From positions 11,406,001 to 11,470,000 of the forward strand of contig NC_088317.1 in NCBI RefSeq assembly GCF_910592395.1: 64,000 nt of DNA, in the 5' to 3' direction. Both the position numbers and the translations under genes were made by a program. Under the pieces are notes generated by a model. The model saw only the letters and a list, made by a program, of their open reading frames with translations. It was not told the origin of the DNA and did not search any database. This document shows, in pieces, positions 50,112-61,530 of this stretch. Origin of the DNA: Lineus longissimus (Eukaryota > Nemertea > Pilidiophora > Heteronemertea > Lineidae). Within the stretch, counting starts at the first letter, position 1, and every line of letters begins with the position of its first letter.

Positions 50112-51219
50112 AAAAAGGCCTACGTTCCATCGCAGACACATATGTTCCTTTTTTGCCTGGGGTTTAAGCAAGAAAGAAATCATATGAACCCCATGTCTCA
50201 AGTGATGGAGATATAATAATGAAATATCTGATCAAGTTGGTGATTATTTCAGGAGAAAACCATTTCAAGCAGTAGGGTCCTGATGTGCCCTAGGCTATTA
50301 GCTTCTGCCTTCATAAGCTAAAAATCAATATGCTTAAGACTTATTTGTTTGGGTACTGACAAGCCCTATTGGCTCTCCATAAACGCCCACTCCACATTTC
50401 GCTTTCTTTCAAAAGATTTTGCCAGAAAATTGTTGATCTCTTGGATCATGGTGCCCCTGGTAACAAAAGAACCCTCCTCTAAAACGTTATTCCTTCTTTA
50501 TACGTGCATTATTTTAAACCATGACAACATATTGTCATTGCCCTAAGAAGGTAAATATATGCCTTCTCCCATCAGAAAATTTTAGGAATTTTATCAATAA
50601 AATCACCTTTCAATCAGATATTTCAATAAAAACAATAGGTCTACGGTGACAAAAATACATCGTTGGGATGTGCTGGTCAGCAACATCCATCTTCCTCCTG
50701 TCGCATGCTTCTCCATGCTGAAAAGAAACAAATTACATACAGTAAGGTTTATTGGTGCAAAATATCATCAGTGAAATATTCATTGTGCAGGAACATGTTC
50801 GTCTTGACCCGCAATGTTTTGAGATCGCTCTATCACTCACAAGCTTGATGTTGGTGATGCAAACACATGAGAGTCAAGATGGAACATGTTAAGTTCCTGC
50901 AATAATGAGGTTAAGATTTGATCAGAAACAAGAAACAACAACTGAACAGCTCTATCAATGTCAATATCATAACTGTTAGAAATTACTTTTCTTGTGTTGA
51001 CATTTAACCTTACAAGAATGCCAACACAGAACTTATGCAGGGACTTGAGGATTGGGGCAGTTTATGCCATCTCAGCCGCCTGCGTGGTTTCATTAGTAAA
51101 GTTGTTGTTGCCATTAAATTAATTGATGTTGGTTGTAGTGTTGGGGAGGGGGGTCCAATTGCGTCATTTTGCATCACCAGTGAGGTCACCAAGTGCCACA
51201 AGGACCCTACTTTAGAATA
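50112..51219. other. Unassigned stretch
   Basis: No coding sequence with a recognisable family, no RNA gene and no transposon ends are seen. Confidence 0.5.
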
Positions 51220-51384
51220 CAGTGGAACCTCCCTTAGCATACACCTCTCTAAAAGGACCTTCTCTCTTTTAGGACACTAACTTTGATTGTCTCCATTCAA
51301 TTTGAACTCTCTAATCAGTACACCTCTCTTGTAAGCACAGCGCTTATCAGTCTTGAGGATGTCCTTAATAGAGTAGTTCTACTG
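51220..51384. mobile_element. 165-bp pogo/Tigger-like MITE
   Basis: The left end CAGTGGAACCTCCCTTAGC is preceded by TA, and the right end GAGTAGTTCTACTG is the inverse CAGTAGAACTACTC. CAGTRGAACC ends with inward AGGACAC words are typical of pogo/Tigger-type mariner relatives (family knowledge). The right-hand TA is mutated to TG. A C-tract (51396-51410) follows. Confidence 0.5.
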
Positions 51385-51410
51385 TGATCACATCATCCCC
51401 CCCCCCCCCC

Positions 51411-53987
51411 AAGTTGCTACCCAATAACCTTTTTCCTTTGCTTATCTCTTCTCTTCTTGGCCCAATGTCATTGAAATGGCCAGTCCTGGAAAGCTGATAC
51501 TCCATGCAAATGCACCAGCATTGACCAACAGAGTTATTTTACAGCTGTTAACACTTTACTGGAGCTCCCACATTAATCAACGTCAAACGCACTTAGGGCT
51601 TCGAGGAACAACGACGTGAATTAACGTCACATTTTTCAACTCGGGGTAATGGTTTTTCATTTGAATTTCATTCAATCGGGTGGGTGCTGACAGAAAGACT
51701 TTTGAGGAATCTTGTGTACCCAGGCGGCTGCAATCATATGTCAATAAAGTTGTTGTTTTTTGTTACCATTCAAAGCTCAACCTCACTGATATCTCAAACC
51801 TAAAACAATCATGCTGTACCACTTTCAACTACAACTTTTTCACAGTACTGTCTGAAATTCCGAAGGGGGAAAAGTAGGTTATCTTTCTAGATATTGATTT
51901 GAAACCTGCACCCTACGGTGTTTTGAGCATTTCCAGACCTCTGGTATCAGGGAACCCCTGAGGCTTGACACGTTAAAGGTTGTGTTAGGCCTCTGTATGT
52001 TTGGCCAGACTTCATGAAATCACATTACTGGCAATGGCCATGTTCAACTACTGCTCATTAAGCAGTTCGGGATTCTTTCTTAGTGTTACATAAAGCTCCA
52101 GTTGATAAAAATGCTTTGCTTTTGATATTCATGCAACCAGCATAACCAAGTTGTTTATGAGAGTGAGATATCAGTGGGTTACGAAGTGATTTTCTGTGAT
52201 GGCATATTCAGAATCAATAAGTTCAATAGAGCATTTAAAGAGGCAAACGTTAGAGGTCATCATCACCGTGGGTTTGATGAAAATGGCACTGTAATTGGTG
52301 TCGCTAAAACAACGTTGGAAAATTATTCCTCAACAGAGAGCTCACCATCTCTTAATCAGGCCAATGGCTAACACCTTATCAAGGACATCTGAAAAACTGA
52401 AATTGATTTGTTTACATTACCGTGTGATGGCACCCTTCCGAAGGTATGAGATAGGCTGTCCTCATGGTGGCTGCAGGATATCATGTCAGGGCTCTATGTC
52501 CGTAGCTTTCCCTAAATCCAGAGAGTCCCTTTGGAGTTGGATTGTCATTATAGTTTATTAGAATGACAGACATTTCGGTGTCCAATCCATCCCCACAGCA
52601 AACAAGTTCCCTTTCTGATCTCAGCGAAAGTTCTCCTTGAATTGTTCTGTCAAGGCATCGTTTGCTGAGCTGTGGTTCGTCACTCCTGCACATGGCTATC
52701 CCTCTGCACAACCATTCGATCCACTGAATCCACTCGACTCTCGGTCGTCTGCCCGTATCTGTGAGCGACTGGAAAACAAAATTTAAGGTTACTCTCAGTC
52801 TCAATTTGTCCTTACGGTCATCTCGATTCTGTATAACTAAAATGAGCGCGATCGGTCGTAACGAGCGCCATCGCCGACGGACTAACATCATCTTGATATC
52901 TTGTCTGTCCCAAAAGTATAACTTGCAAGTTTCGGGTTTCTAGTCTTGACATCAACAACGGTTGAAATTGTCACCCTACTTTTAACTCTTACCCCAGTCT
53001 ATGCTGAGAGCTTTCAGTGGAACTTGAATTCAGATTAGCTGCTCAATCAGTACTACAACCTGAGCATTTTCAACTGGTGAGCCTGGGAGCTCATGACCAC
53101 TTGTCAGAGACCCAAACAACTGCACAACTGCAGCTCTTTCACTTTTATTTTTGACACAGTTTGTGTTTAGTAAGGAGCAATGCAGTGACAAAACCATGGA
53201 TGGAAAATCTAATAGCCTGTCTATTTTCAGTCCAGCCACAGAACATATGGAATATTTATTGGCACACCCTGTAAATACACTTTAGGGATGAGTTCATTCG
53301 GTTTCACGAGTATGGCATATGCAGGTCCAATGTTTCCCAATCAACGTGCGAAATCTCCCTGAAGTTGCTTAAGTCTTCAAGCAATATATGGGGGTATCGT
53401 CAACATAGCGCATCTCTGACCGAATAATCGGGTCGATCAAAACAAGGCGGCTGAAGTGGGTTTTTCAAAAATCATCGCTAGTTACTGGAAGGGGTTGGAT
53501 GTTATTTAAGAAATGTGTTCTTGTCTTAATTTTCTAAAAGCCTTAATACCGACAACCACAACGCTTTACTAATTGACACTTGATCTGCAATTCAATTCCA
53601 AACTGAGGTTGCTTGTACAGTTTGAGGATAAAATCCACCATTTTGCGACTCTACTTTACTCCGGAAATGAAATGAACTCAGCCCATGGCGTGTTCACCCA
53701 TTTCATGATATACTGTCTTGTCATCTGTTTATATTTACCATATATGTATTGGAATCCTTCGTCATCCAAAATCTTTTGAGAGTCACATCTACCATAGGAC
53801 GAATTGTAGATCTTGGTTGAGTGGTTGGGTCTTTTCGACAGCCATCATCTCAATCTGCAGAGGGCAAGATAACAGGAAAAATACATTCAATGACCTATCT
53901 CAAAATGAATAGATTGAAACCAAAAGATAATTTGTTTTCATTTGAGTGAGATGGTTGTTTCTCGCTTTAAGAATTTGATTCCAAATG
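51411..53987. other. Unassigned stretch
   Basis: Includes a 136-codon minus-strand open frame (52481-52891) with DTGRRPRVEWIQWIEWLCRG. I cannot match it to any family, it has no splice signals or neighbours in support, and its composition is unremarkable, so I do not call it a gene. Nothing else is recognised. Confidence 0.4.
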
Positions 53988-54002
53988 TGGCCACCAGGGG
54001 GC
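53988..54002 (+). promoter_or_regulatory. Orphan CTCF-type motif, plus orientation
   Basis: TGGCCACCAGGGGGC followed by AAA matches the vertebrate CTCF core consensus over 15 positions. The flanks (CCAAATG / AAAGGTTA) are only a partial remnant of the element core, so this is an isolated, oppositely oriented copy. Occupancy is unproven. Confidence 0.4.
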
Positions 54003-54449
54003 AAAGGTTAAAAAATTATCAATGTAGTGAAAAGCACCCATCATGTCCAAGTCCATTTTTTTCCCATGTCGACAGGCGAGCACAATGGCCCTGGCTGTTT
54101 CATTTTATAAAGTGGCACTGTTGGAAAGATGCTCACAGGCCATTTTCTGGATCAAGTGAAGTGAAGATGTCTTTGGTTGGCAGCATTTTCTTGTGGAAAA
54201 ATGTTGATCGGCCACACTCTTTGCTCGATTCACTGCTTCAATCCTTGCCCAAGTGGCATTATTCCTCAGGCCAAATTGCCTTGGATTTTTATATCCATCC
54301 TTACGTCTGATATTACTAATAACCATATATAAAATGTAACTCATGATTTGTCCAACTAATCAAGATCATCGAGGTCATGTTGTCCATTTGGCTGTTAACT
54401 TGAGCACTCTCGGTCAGGTGGTCTCACTTGGGGATAAAAGTTCATGACT

Positions 54450-54464
54450 TGGCCACCAGGGTGC
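54450..54464 (+). promoter_or_regulatory. Second orphan CTCF-type motif, one mismatch
   Basis: TGGCCACCAGGGTGC, then AGG. Same orientation as the site at 53988, 462 bp downstream; probably also a core remnant. Confidence 0.3.
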
Positions 54465-54590
54465 AGGTTCGGAGACATGAAATATGATTTTTTTCCCTCC
54501 TGGTTGGACAGTTATGAAGTTTGTTTTATGAGTAGATATAATATCAACCAGGTATGTGATGCTCACCCCGCAGATTACAACATCGTCTTT

Positions 54591-54655
54591 TGTGTCCCTT
54601 GTTCTTGTGTCCCTTGTCCTTGTGTCCCTTGTCCTTGAGGCCCTGGACCTTGTGG
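54591..54655 (+). repeat. 15-bp minisatellite
   Basis: About four copies of GTGTCCCTTGTCCTT, decaying to GAGGCCCTGGACCTTGTGGC. Confidence 0.85.
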
Positions 54656-56848
54656 CTCTTGTACAATGTTGGCTCGGGCTGCCTAAAAATAATCAAACTT
54701 TTGGTTAAGGGGTTTATCTTTTTTCTGAGCGTTTCTACAGCATGCTACTTTCACACTGGATCCAAATAAAAACTGTTTTCCAGAGAGCACTCTCCGGAAT
54801 ACGAATTGGCTACACCACACTTGGTCTAATCAGCATGCAATTTGATTTGAAAAGTGCAACTCTTGCTGCGTATTGTAGTAACGTGCCTTTCGCCTATGAA
54901 TGTCTTGTCCCTGCCCTTTGTGGTAATTAGAAGATAATCAAGACAGGAACAAGCGAGTGACCTACAAGCCCCCTGCCAATGAATAGACTGTTTTAATACG
55001 TATTAACGCCAACACTACACGTTTCAGTGAGAATCAGTTAATGCGAATTCAATAAAGCACATTCAATTGTATTCTGGAACCAAATTGGTTGAAGCGGTTT
55101 CAAATCTGTATGAACAGAATTGAGTGTGGCACCCCAATATGTATAAAAATTTAAATTGCACGTCAGATTGATACTTTTTAACATCATTTTAACATCTTTG
55201 TAATGTTTCTTTTAATCCAGACGTAACTGACGACTAAGTGATGCTTACCCTGTATGGCTCCAACATTGGCAGCAACATATTCTTCAGGTCCATCCAGTGT
55301 CTTCTCGGCTCACGAGCTGGAGGCCGGCACTCCTTCTTCATTGCCGTCTTGTCGATTTCAGCGGGTATATACGTTAGCTTTGAGAGGCACAAGGAGGTTG
55401 AGAACACTGTTGTTATTCAAAGGACCCAAGGTCTTCGTCATTAGTACTAAACTGGTTTAGCACAAGTCCCACACGGACACGCCTGACATTTCGTCCGACG
55501 AAATTCCGCAGGTTAACAACAGGCCTCTAACCCCAGTCATTCCATCCCCCTCGAGATCAGGTAGGGGATCGCTGGCCAGCTATTGCTTACTATTGTTAAC
55601 AGTCGTAAGACTTATCCCGCCAACACTCTTCAACAGGGGATATTGTGAATGACTAGCGACACGCAATCGTTAATTTCCCCCATCAATCAACCACAATGAC
55701 TCAAGGGGAACACGTACTTTGAACCTAAGTCCATGTCATCACCGTCGAAACTTAGATGAGGACCGCAGAACAAAGTGGCAAGCATGCCTGGGACCCAGCC
55801 ACCGTGCTTTGGACGTGAGTTAGACTCAGTCGCCAGACACGATAACCGAATACACCAAGCGTATAGCTTGAATCGAACCCGATCTATCATTGTCATTGGT
55901 CACCTGGCCTGGCCTGGACAACTGAAAGCTGAATAGGTTAAATAGATGATAAGCAGGAACCAAAAGAATTACAACTATTATAGCTAGATAACTACGATAG
56001 CTAGATAACTACGATAACTACTCTAACAACTAGAATAGCAACAAAATCTACAAAATGAGCAAGACAGTGACCAGACACACTTCCAACTCTCACAACGGTC
56101 ACCATACTCCATAGCCCCCCCCCCCCCCCCCACATGACCTCCCGCACCCTTTTCCTATCCCGTCTCAAACACACACACACACACACACACATCATATACT
56201 GTGGATACGACTTTTGAACATCCACTGGCATGAATTGCTGATGGAGGCGTCACTGTCAATCTATATAAAATGTTCAAAACTTCATGTAAATTGTAGCAGT
56301 GGCTTTATTTGTGCATTTTATAAAAATATAGTTTTGAATCCTTGTTCTCTCAGAAAAGTGCACATGAAAATGTCCTTGCAATTGGGATAAAAGTTGTATG
56401 TGATTTGCGATATTTTTTAAATTTCAGTATTAGTTCATATACTTCATTGACAAGGCTTGGTCTTTGACAAGTGTTTGACTTGCTTATTGGTTTGTTATAT
56501 CTTTCACTGATCATACTTACAATATTCAACTGTCAGTGTATGGCTTCTATCAGTTTTCAACACGTGATATTGCTTTGAAACCAAAGCACTGGATGCAGGC
56601 AAATCTGCCATTAGCATTGTCAGTTAATGCTTTAGCTTGCTGGCAGATTGCTGTGACTTAGAGTGACACATTTGGGGATTGACTTTTCACTTGAGGCCTT
56701 CAATAGCTTTGTTTTACTATTTCACTGTTTGAATATTTTATTCTAATAACGGTTAAAGAAAATTGACAGTGGCAACCCAATCAACAATTTGGGCAAATTG
56801 TTACTTGATGCATACCCTTCATCTGATCGTCTTGCGGTTCATCCAAAA
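54656..56848. other. Unassigned stretch with simple repeats
   Basis: Holds a C-tract (about 56116-56130) and a (CA)n run (about 56168-56190). CTACGATAGCTAGATAACTA is a short local duplication near 55984-56010. No gene is recognised. Confidence 0.5.
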
Positions 56849-56911
56849 ATCTTCGGTTGCAATTGCGGTCAAGGTTTGTGGCATCTGTAATGATAAATTG
56901 GAACAAATGCA
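56849..56911 (+). repeat. Dispersed repeat, copy 1 (partner at 58615)
   Basis: ATCTTCGGTTGCAATTGCGG through CTGTAATGATAAATTGGAAC recurs with about 85-90% identity by eye at 58615-58678. The two copies flank element copy 2. Confidence 0.75.
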
Positions 56912-57060
56912 TAATGCACGATTACAGCAATTCTAGTGTTTTCAATTTCAGTCATGAAATTACTGCCTAAATATGATGTTGAAATACATCATTTTTTGTC
57001 ATGAATTACGTTTCCTTCATGAAATTGATAGACTTTATTCCTTTTATTTCATACAAGTTT

Positions 57061-57186
57061 GCCATTCTTACGACTAGTTATAACAAGGATTTATGCAATT
57101 TTGGGAATTAGGGAGTTGAGATTGGTGTTGGGGAAGGGTTAGGGTCTGGGTTAGGTTTAGTGAATATGACTGTCGTAAGAATAGCC
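57061..57186. mobile_element. 126-bp inverted-repeat MITE with telomere-like core
   Basis: The ends GCCATTCTTACGAC (57061) and GTCGTAAGAATAGC (to about 57185) are inverted repeats with one mismatch. The middle contains GGGTTAGGGTCTGGGTTAGG, a degenerate TTAGGG run. Confidence 0.6.
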
Positions 57187-57261
57187 AGTAGATTGTATGT
57201 AAAATCCAATGGAACCATCATAACAACAGCTGCGGCCTTGTACTTATTTAAATGAAAATGA

Positions 57262-58296
57262 AATGGCCAGGGCCATTGTGCTCACCTCATGTGGAGGAAA
57301 GATGGATAAAGAGCATGGTATTGTGTCATGTAGTGTTAGGTTTGATGTAGGTCCAAGCAATTACAATTTCCCCAAAATGGCCAATTTACAGTACATTCGA
57401 CCTCTGTGACCTTGAAAAGTAGGTCAAATCAAAGAAGACCCGGGTGACACATTGAATGGTTGTTAGAATTAGATGTACCTATGATATAAAATTGGTGCCA
57501 ATCGGGCAAGTCATTACTAGGAATAATGGCATTTTGAAGAATTTAGGATTTGGCCCCCTCCCTGGAGGCCGAACAGCAAATCAGATCGCACCAAACTTCG
57601 GTACCTGAGATCACCTGACCAAGGGGTACATGTGTACTTAATTTGTGATCAATAGTCATTGCAGTTAAGAAACGTGCCATAGTTACGGCCTGACGGCGAA
57701 TTTACGCCATTTGACCTCTGTGACCTTGACAAGAAGGTCAAATTAAAAACCTGTGTGACATATACTGTATGGTGGTTAGATGTACCCATGATATCAAATT
57801 GGTGGCAATCGGGCAAGAAGTTAAGGAATAATCACATTTTTAAGGTTTTTGGATTTTGCCCCCTGGTGGTCAAGTGGTGAATCATATTGGACCAAACTTC
57901 GGTCCCTGAGATCACCTGACTAAGGGGTAAATGTGTACCAAATTTGGTCTCAATAGTCATTGCAGTTTAGAAACGTGCCATCGTTACATCCTAACGGCCA
58001 ATTTACACCATTTGACCTCTGTGACCTTGAAAAGGAGGTCAAATCAAAAACCCGGAGGATATATGATGCACCTTTGCTAGAAGTACCTACCATATTTTTT
58101 TCAAAATTTCCCGACTACTATTAAGGGAGATATTGCATATTTTCACTTTTAACGTTTGGCCCCCTGGTGGCCAAACCATGAAACGAATCGGACCGAAACT
58201 TGGTCTCCAAGGTGTCATTACATAAGGGTACATGTGTACCAAGTTTCAACTCAATAGCTCTAACAGTTACGAAACGTGCCCTGCTAACGGACGACG

Positions 58297-58346
<50 letters not shown>

Positions 58347-58396
58347 ACGACGGACGCCACGGTATGGGATAAGCTCACCTCTGCTAAGAGGTGAGC
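57262..58396. mobile_element. Palindrome-ended repeat element, copy 2 (most regular ends)
   Basis: The head is the perfect palindrome AATGGCCAGGGCCATT (57262-57277), then GTGCTCACC. Three cores of about 303 bp follow (receptor-type blocks near 57404, 57711 and 58013; CTCF-type blocks at 57858-57872 and 58159-58173, with the first core's block disrupted near 57552). Then come the (GAC)n tract (about 58287-58357) and a tail hairpin GCTCACCTCT-loop GCTA-AGAGGTGAGC (58373-58396), followed by TAAC. No protein remnant is seen in this copy. Confidence 0.85.
57712..57741. promoter_or_regulatory. DR3-type nuclear-receptor motif plus third half-site (in core 2 of copy 2)
   Basis: TGACCT-CTG-TGACCT (57712-57726) is two AGGTCA half-sites on the minus strand spaced by three bases. 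A plus-strand AGGTCA lies eight bases further (TGACCT-N8-AGGTCA). The same composite is exact at 58013-58041 and recurs with few changes in nearly every core. Function is inferred only. Confidence 0.4.
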
Positions 58397-59225
58397 TAAC
58401 AATGTGAGCTAGTTCATTTCTCAAAACTCGTGATTAACCCTTAACTAGCAATCAATGAGATGGCATCACCGCTCTAAATATGGCCTCCTGATTTAGTGAC
58501 CCGATTGTACTATCCAGTTCTTTTGCGCAAAAGCATGAATTGGAAAGTAAAAATCTAATACTATATTATACATACCTACATGTAACCCTTCACCTTGAAA
58601 ACCATACCAGCGAGAATCTTTCGTTGCAATTGCGGACAAGGTATGCATCATCTGTAATGATAAATTGGCACAAATTCATAGTTTCAAATTCCTCAAGTTG
58701 AGAGCATTTTTTCATTTTTGGCTCAAGTGACCTATAGTAGAATAGCTGTCCTAAGGGGCACAAATTGACTAAAATTTTGTGAACTTCATTTATTTTTCAT
58801 TTCAAGCATTTTTACATATTTCTTGGGTTCTATTATGATCGGGGTTGTTGACTTGACCAACCTCTCAAGGTCACAGGCCGACAGGGTTCAAATTTTATTA
58901 TTTCACCAATTGGTCCTATGTTTTGTCATTGTTCAATTGAGATGGTTCTTATTTGGTTGAAGGATGAATCTAAGTCCCTCTATGTGTACGCCAAATTTCG
59001 GCAAGATCAAAATTCAAATATGGCAGTAATCACTTAAATTTCATATTTTGTATATACCGAAGAAGGTTTGTTCAATTCCACTTCCAGATACTGACAGCAA
59101 ATTGATGCTGGGCAGTTCATGTTTTGGTGGTATGATGGGTCATAGGCCTAGTGCCATTGTGCTTTTTGGCAACTCTTAAAATGGTTCTTGGAAGTAGATT
59201 CTTTCTCTGTATTGAAAAATATGAA
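58397..59225. other. Unassigned stretch with dispersed repeat copy 2
   Basis: 58615-58678 is the partner of 56849-56911. Otherwise nothing is recognised. Confidence 0.5.
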
Positions 59226-59266
59226 ATGGTCCAGGGACCATGTGCTCACCTGTGTCAAAGGGGAGG

Positions 59267-60015
59267 CTATGGAGTCAGTGATTCTGACATTGGTAAAGCT
59301 GTATATATCATTTTATGGTCAGACCAGCAATTGTCGATGATCCCTGTATGGTGCACATGATGTGCATTTGTAAATACAAGGTCTAATTTGGTGTGGTAAT
59401 CAGTTGTTTCTTCAGTGACTGTTTGCTTCATGTTATATTCCTGAAGAAAGAATTTTTCAAGTTTAGTATTGAAATTTTCACCTCCCACTATTGAATTCAT
59501 GTTGAAGTCACCAAGAATGACATATGTTTCAGTTGGCTGGTATGATCGGAGGCAGGTGGAGAGATTATCAGTGACATGTTGAAATGAACATTGGGGTGAT
59601 GCATAAACAATTAATATGTGGAATATTTCGGGTGAATTTCGGGAGTGGATACATGTATATATTGCTTCAAAGTTGCGGTTTCCGAAAAATGTCTTTTCTA
59701 GAATTCTGAATTCTTCCTTTACATACAATATCAAACCATGTGGAGGTCGATTGTTGCCTTGGACCTGGGGTTGGTCATGCCGAATATGCTGGAAATTAGG
59801 CAGCGAGAGACTAGTGTCAGAATTGGACTGGTTTAATCGTGATTCTGCAAATGCAACAATGGAGGCTGCAATGACATTTGGATCAGCTTGAAAATTTCTA
59901 AAGTTTTCATTGACTGATCTAGCATTGTTGAATACTATCTTTATCAATCTTGGCTGATACGTCAGACCAACATGCAAGAATTTATGATTAGACCACCAGT
60001 TTTGAATGGCATGAG
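59267..60015 (-). pseudogene. EEP-family endonuclease domain (second of two in tandem), motifs intact
   Basis: The minus-strand frame reads IKIVFNNARSVNENF (catalytic Asn motif), IVAFAESRLNQ (catalytic Glu), PPHGLILYVKEEF, ILIVYASPQ, YVILGDFNMNS (GDFN: catalytic Asp/Asn), TKLDLVFTN and IDNCWSDHKMIYTAL (SDH: catalytic Asp-His), then stops 11 residues later at 59267. These are the EEP motifs, in order, of APE-like endonucleases found in LINEs and in Helentron RepHel proteins. No reverse transcriptase or helicase is seen, and a Helentron origin is inferred from the element's structure. All catalytic motifs are present, but the domain is cut off from its N-terminal protein by the hAT-like insertion, so it is called a relic. 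Confidence 0.75.
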
Positions 60016-60551
60016 CAGGGCTGCTTACCCTCTAATAATTTTTCCTGTAATATTGCTGAAATTTTCCTGTATTTTGCCATAAGTTCCCGTAGTATCATGA
60101 CATAGTGTAAATTTCAAAGCTGTTGGCCGCCGCCATTATTCTATGCAGGGTAGTCTCGCACAGCAGCTGTACACATGTGATACAAGTTTCCAGATCCTCA
60201 AAATAGGGTGATAACTACGATCGGTGTCGCGGTGCGCGAGACTAATCAGTATATTGCGTACTGAATAAAGAAAAACTCTCCTTGGCAACGGGCGTGGGAA
60301 CTTCTAATATCGGGCCCGCCAGGATCAGATATCGGGTTTAAAGGCTAAGAAACTAAATGAAACTAGAAATTTGAATGTTTATTTCAAGAATTAAACCGTA
60401 TACAAACATTTTACAACGTATTTTTAAGTTGAAAAAAAAACGTATTTTCAGCACTGTAAAGGCCGTACCATAACGGTAAAAACCGTATTCCGTAAAGTCG
60501 GGAATTCAGTCGTACCAAAATACGGCCATTCCGTACAGGTACGCAGCCCTG
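60016..60551. mobile_element. 536-bp non-autonomous hAT-like insertion inside the EEP frame
   Basis: The ends CAGGGCTGCTTACC and GGTACGCAGCCCTG are inverted repeats. They are flanked by direct CATGAG copies (60010-60015 and 60552-60557), a 6-bp target duplication. If the ends are set two bases further in on the left, the duplication reads CATGAGCA (8 bp), the usual hAT length. Removing the element and one 6-bp copy rejoins the EEP frame in phase. There is no transposase. Confidence 0.8.
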
Positions 60552-60876
60552 CATGAGCATAAGCTATATTTCTGATGACTGTTTCATTAGCAAATACTAA
60601 ATCCAATTTCAGATCTTTTGATACCATTTGCTTTTTTGGTTCAGTAGTTGTGTTCTTTGTCTTTGACAGGCGTTTTCCTTTTTTTGGTGTAGGGTCAGGA
60701 CATACAGGTACCATTACTTTAGCTGTGTTAACTGTGATGAGCTGTTGGCAGCGATACTGTTGGGCCATGTGCAGTTCCAGAGATGAATTATCATGATAGT
60801 GTCTGTCTTTGTCTGTGTGGTACTGATTGAAAGCACCAAGAAGTATACATTTTTTGTTTGCACAGTTATCTGGTGT
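60552..60876 (-). pseudogene. C-terminal half of a first EEP domain, catalytic residues lost
   Basis: The minus-strand frame reads KKCILLGAFNQYHTDKD, then LELHMAQQYRCQQLITVNTA, then KLDLVFANETVIRNIAYAHA. With the hAT-like insertion removed it continues IQNWWSNHKFLHVGL into the second domain. Compared with the EEP pattern, GDFN has become GAFN and SDH has become SNH, so two catalytic positions are substituted. The N-terminal half is missing: at 60876 the frame runs into the 302-bp core repeat. Confidence 0.7.
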
Positions 60877-61371
60877 TGACCTTTGGCCCCCTATTGGCAA
60901 AACCGTAAATCGTATGACGCCACGATTCAGTCTTTGAGTAAAGGTCACCCAAGGGTATATATGTACCAAGTTTGAGTTCAATAGCCTCAGCGGTTACAAA
61001 ACGTGCCACCATTGACTAACAGCGGTGCCGTCGGCGAACTTTGACCTATCTTACCTTGAAAATTAGGTCAAATCAAAAACCCGGAGGATATGTGATGTCC
61101 CATTAGGAGAAGTACCTACCATATTTTTTTCAAATTTTTCGGACCAGTAATAAGGGAGAAAACGCATTTCTTCATTTTTTACCTTTGGCCCCCTGGTGGC
61201 CAAACCGTGAAACATATGAGACCGCGTTTTGGTCTCTGAGTAGTGGTCACCAAGGGGTACATGTGTACTAAGTTTCAGTTCAGTGGCTTTAGCGGTAACA
61301 AAACGTGCCACCCATGTCTAACGACGACGGACGACGGACGCTGCGTGATGGTAAAGGCTCACAGGTGAGCC

Positions 61372-61530
61372 AACAAGGGGAAAATACAAAGACAAGTTGC
61401 CCTCTTCAAAAATCCATTGGGCCTACAAAAATAAAACATGAATAACATCAAGATTCCTTTAGACAGAATGTGATACCCACCTTGTAGAAGATTTGTGCTA
61501 AACACAAGTTATTTTGCTATTTCAGTCTTG
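61372..61530. other. Short spacer between element copies 3 and 4
   Basis: Nothing is recognised. The two elements are only about 160 bp apart. Confidence 0.5.

Larger units (their letters stand above)
59226..61371. mobile_element. Palindrome-ended repeat element, copy 3, carrying EEP coding remnants
   Basis: The head is ATGGTCCAGGGACCAT (59226-59241), then GTGCTCACC. An antisense EEP reading frame (59267-60876) is interrupted by a hAT-like insertion. A partial core has a degraded CTCF block at 60880 and a full block at 61188-61202, with a receptor block near 61041. A short GACGACGG tract (61321-61340) and the tail GGCTCACAGGTGAGCC follow. Head palindrome substitutions are compensated on both arms (GGCC/GGCC in copy 2, GGTCC/GGACC here), so the hairpin rather than the exact sequence appears to be kept. 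Confidence 0.75.

Noticed and set aside
49841-50113. Poly-arginine open frames (also at 58121-58402 and 58200-58394)
   Set aside because: They are translations of the (GAC)n microsatellites.
52481-52891. 136-codon minus-strand open frame
   Set aside because: No recognisable motif, no supporting exon signals and no neighbouring gene. Retained only as a note in the unassigned stretch.
57121-57160. Chromosome-end telomere tract
   Set aside because: Only a few degenerate TTAGGG-like words inside a small inverted-repeat element.
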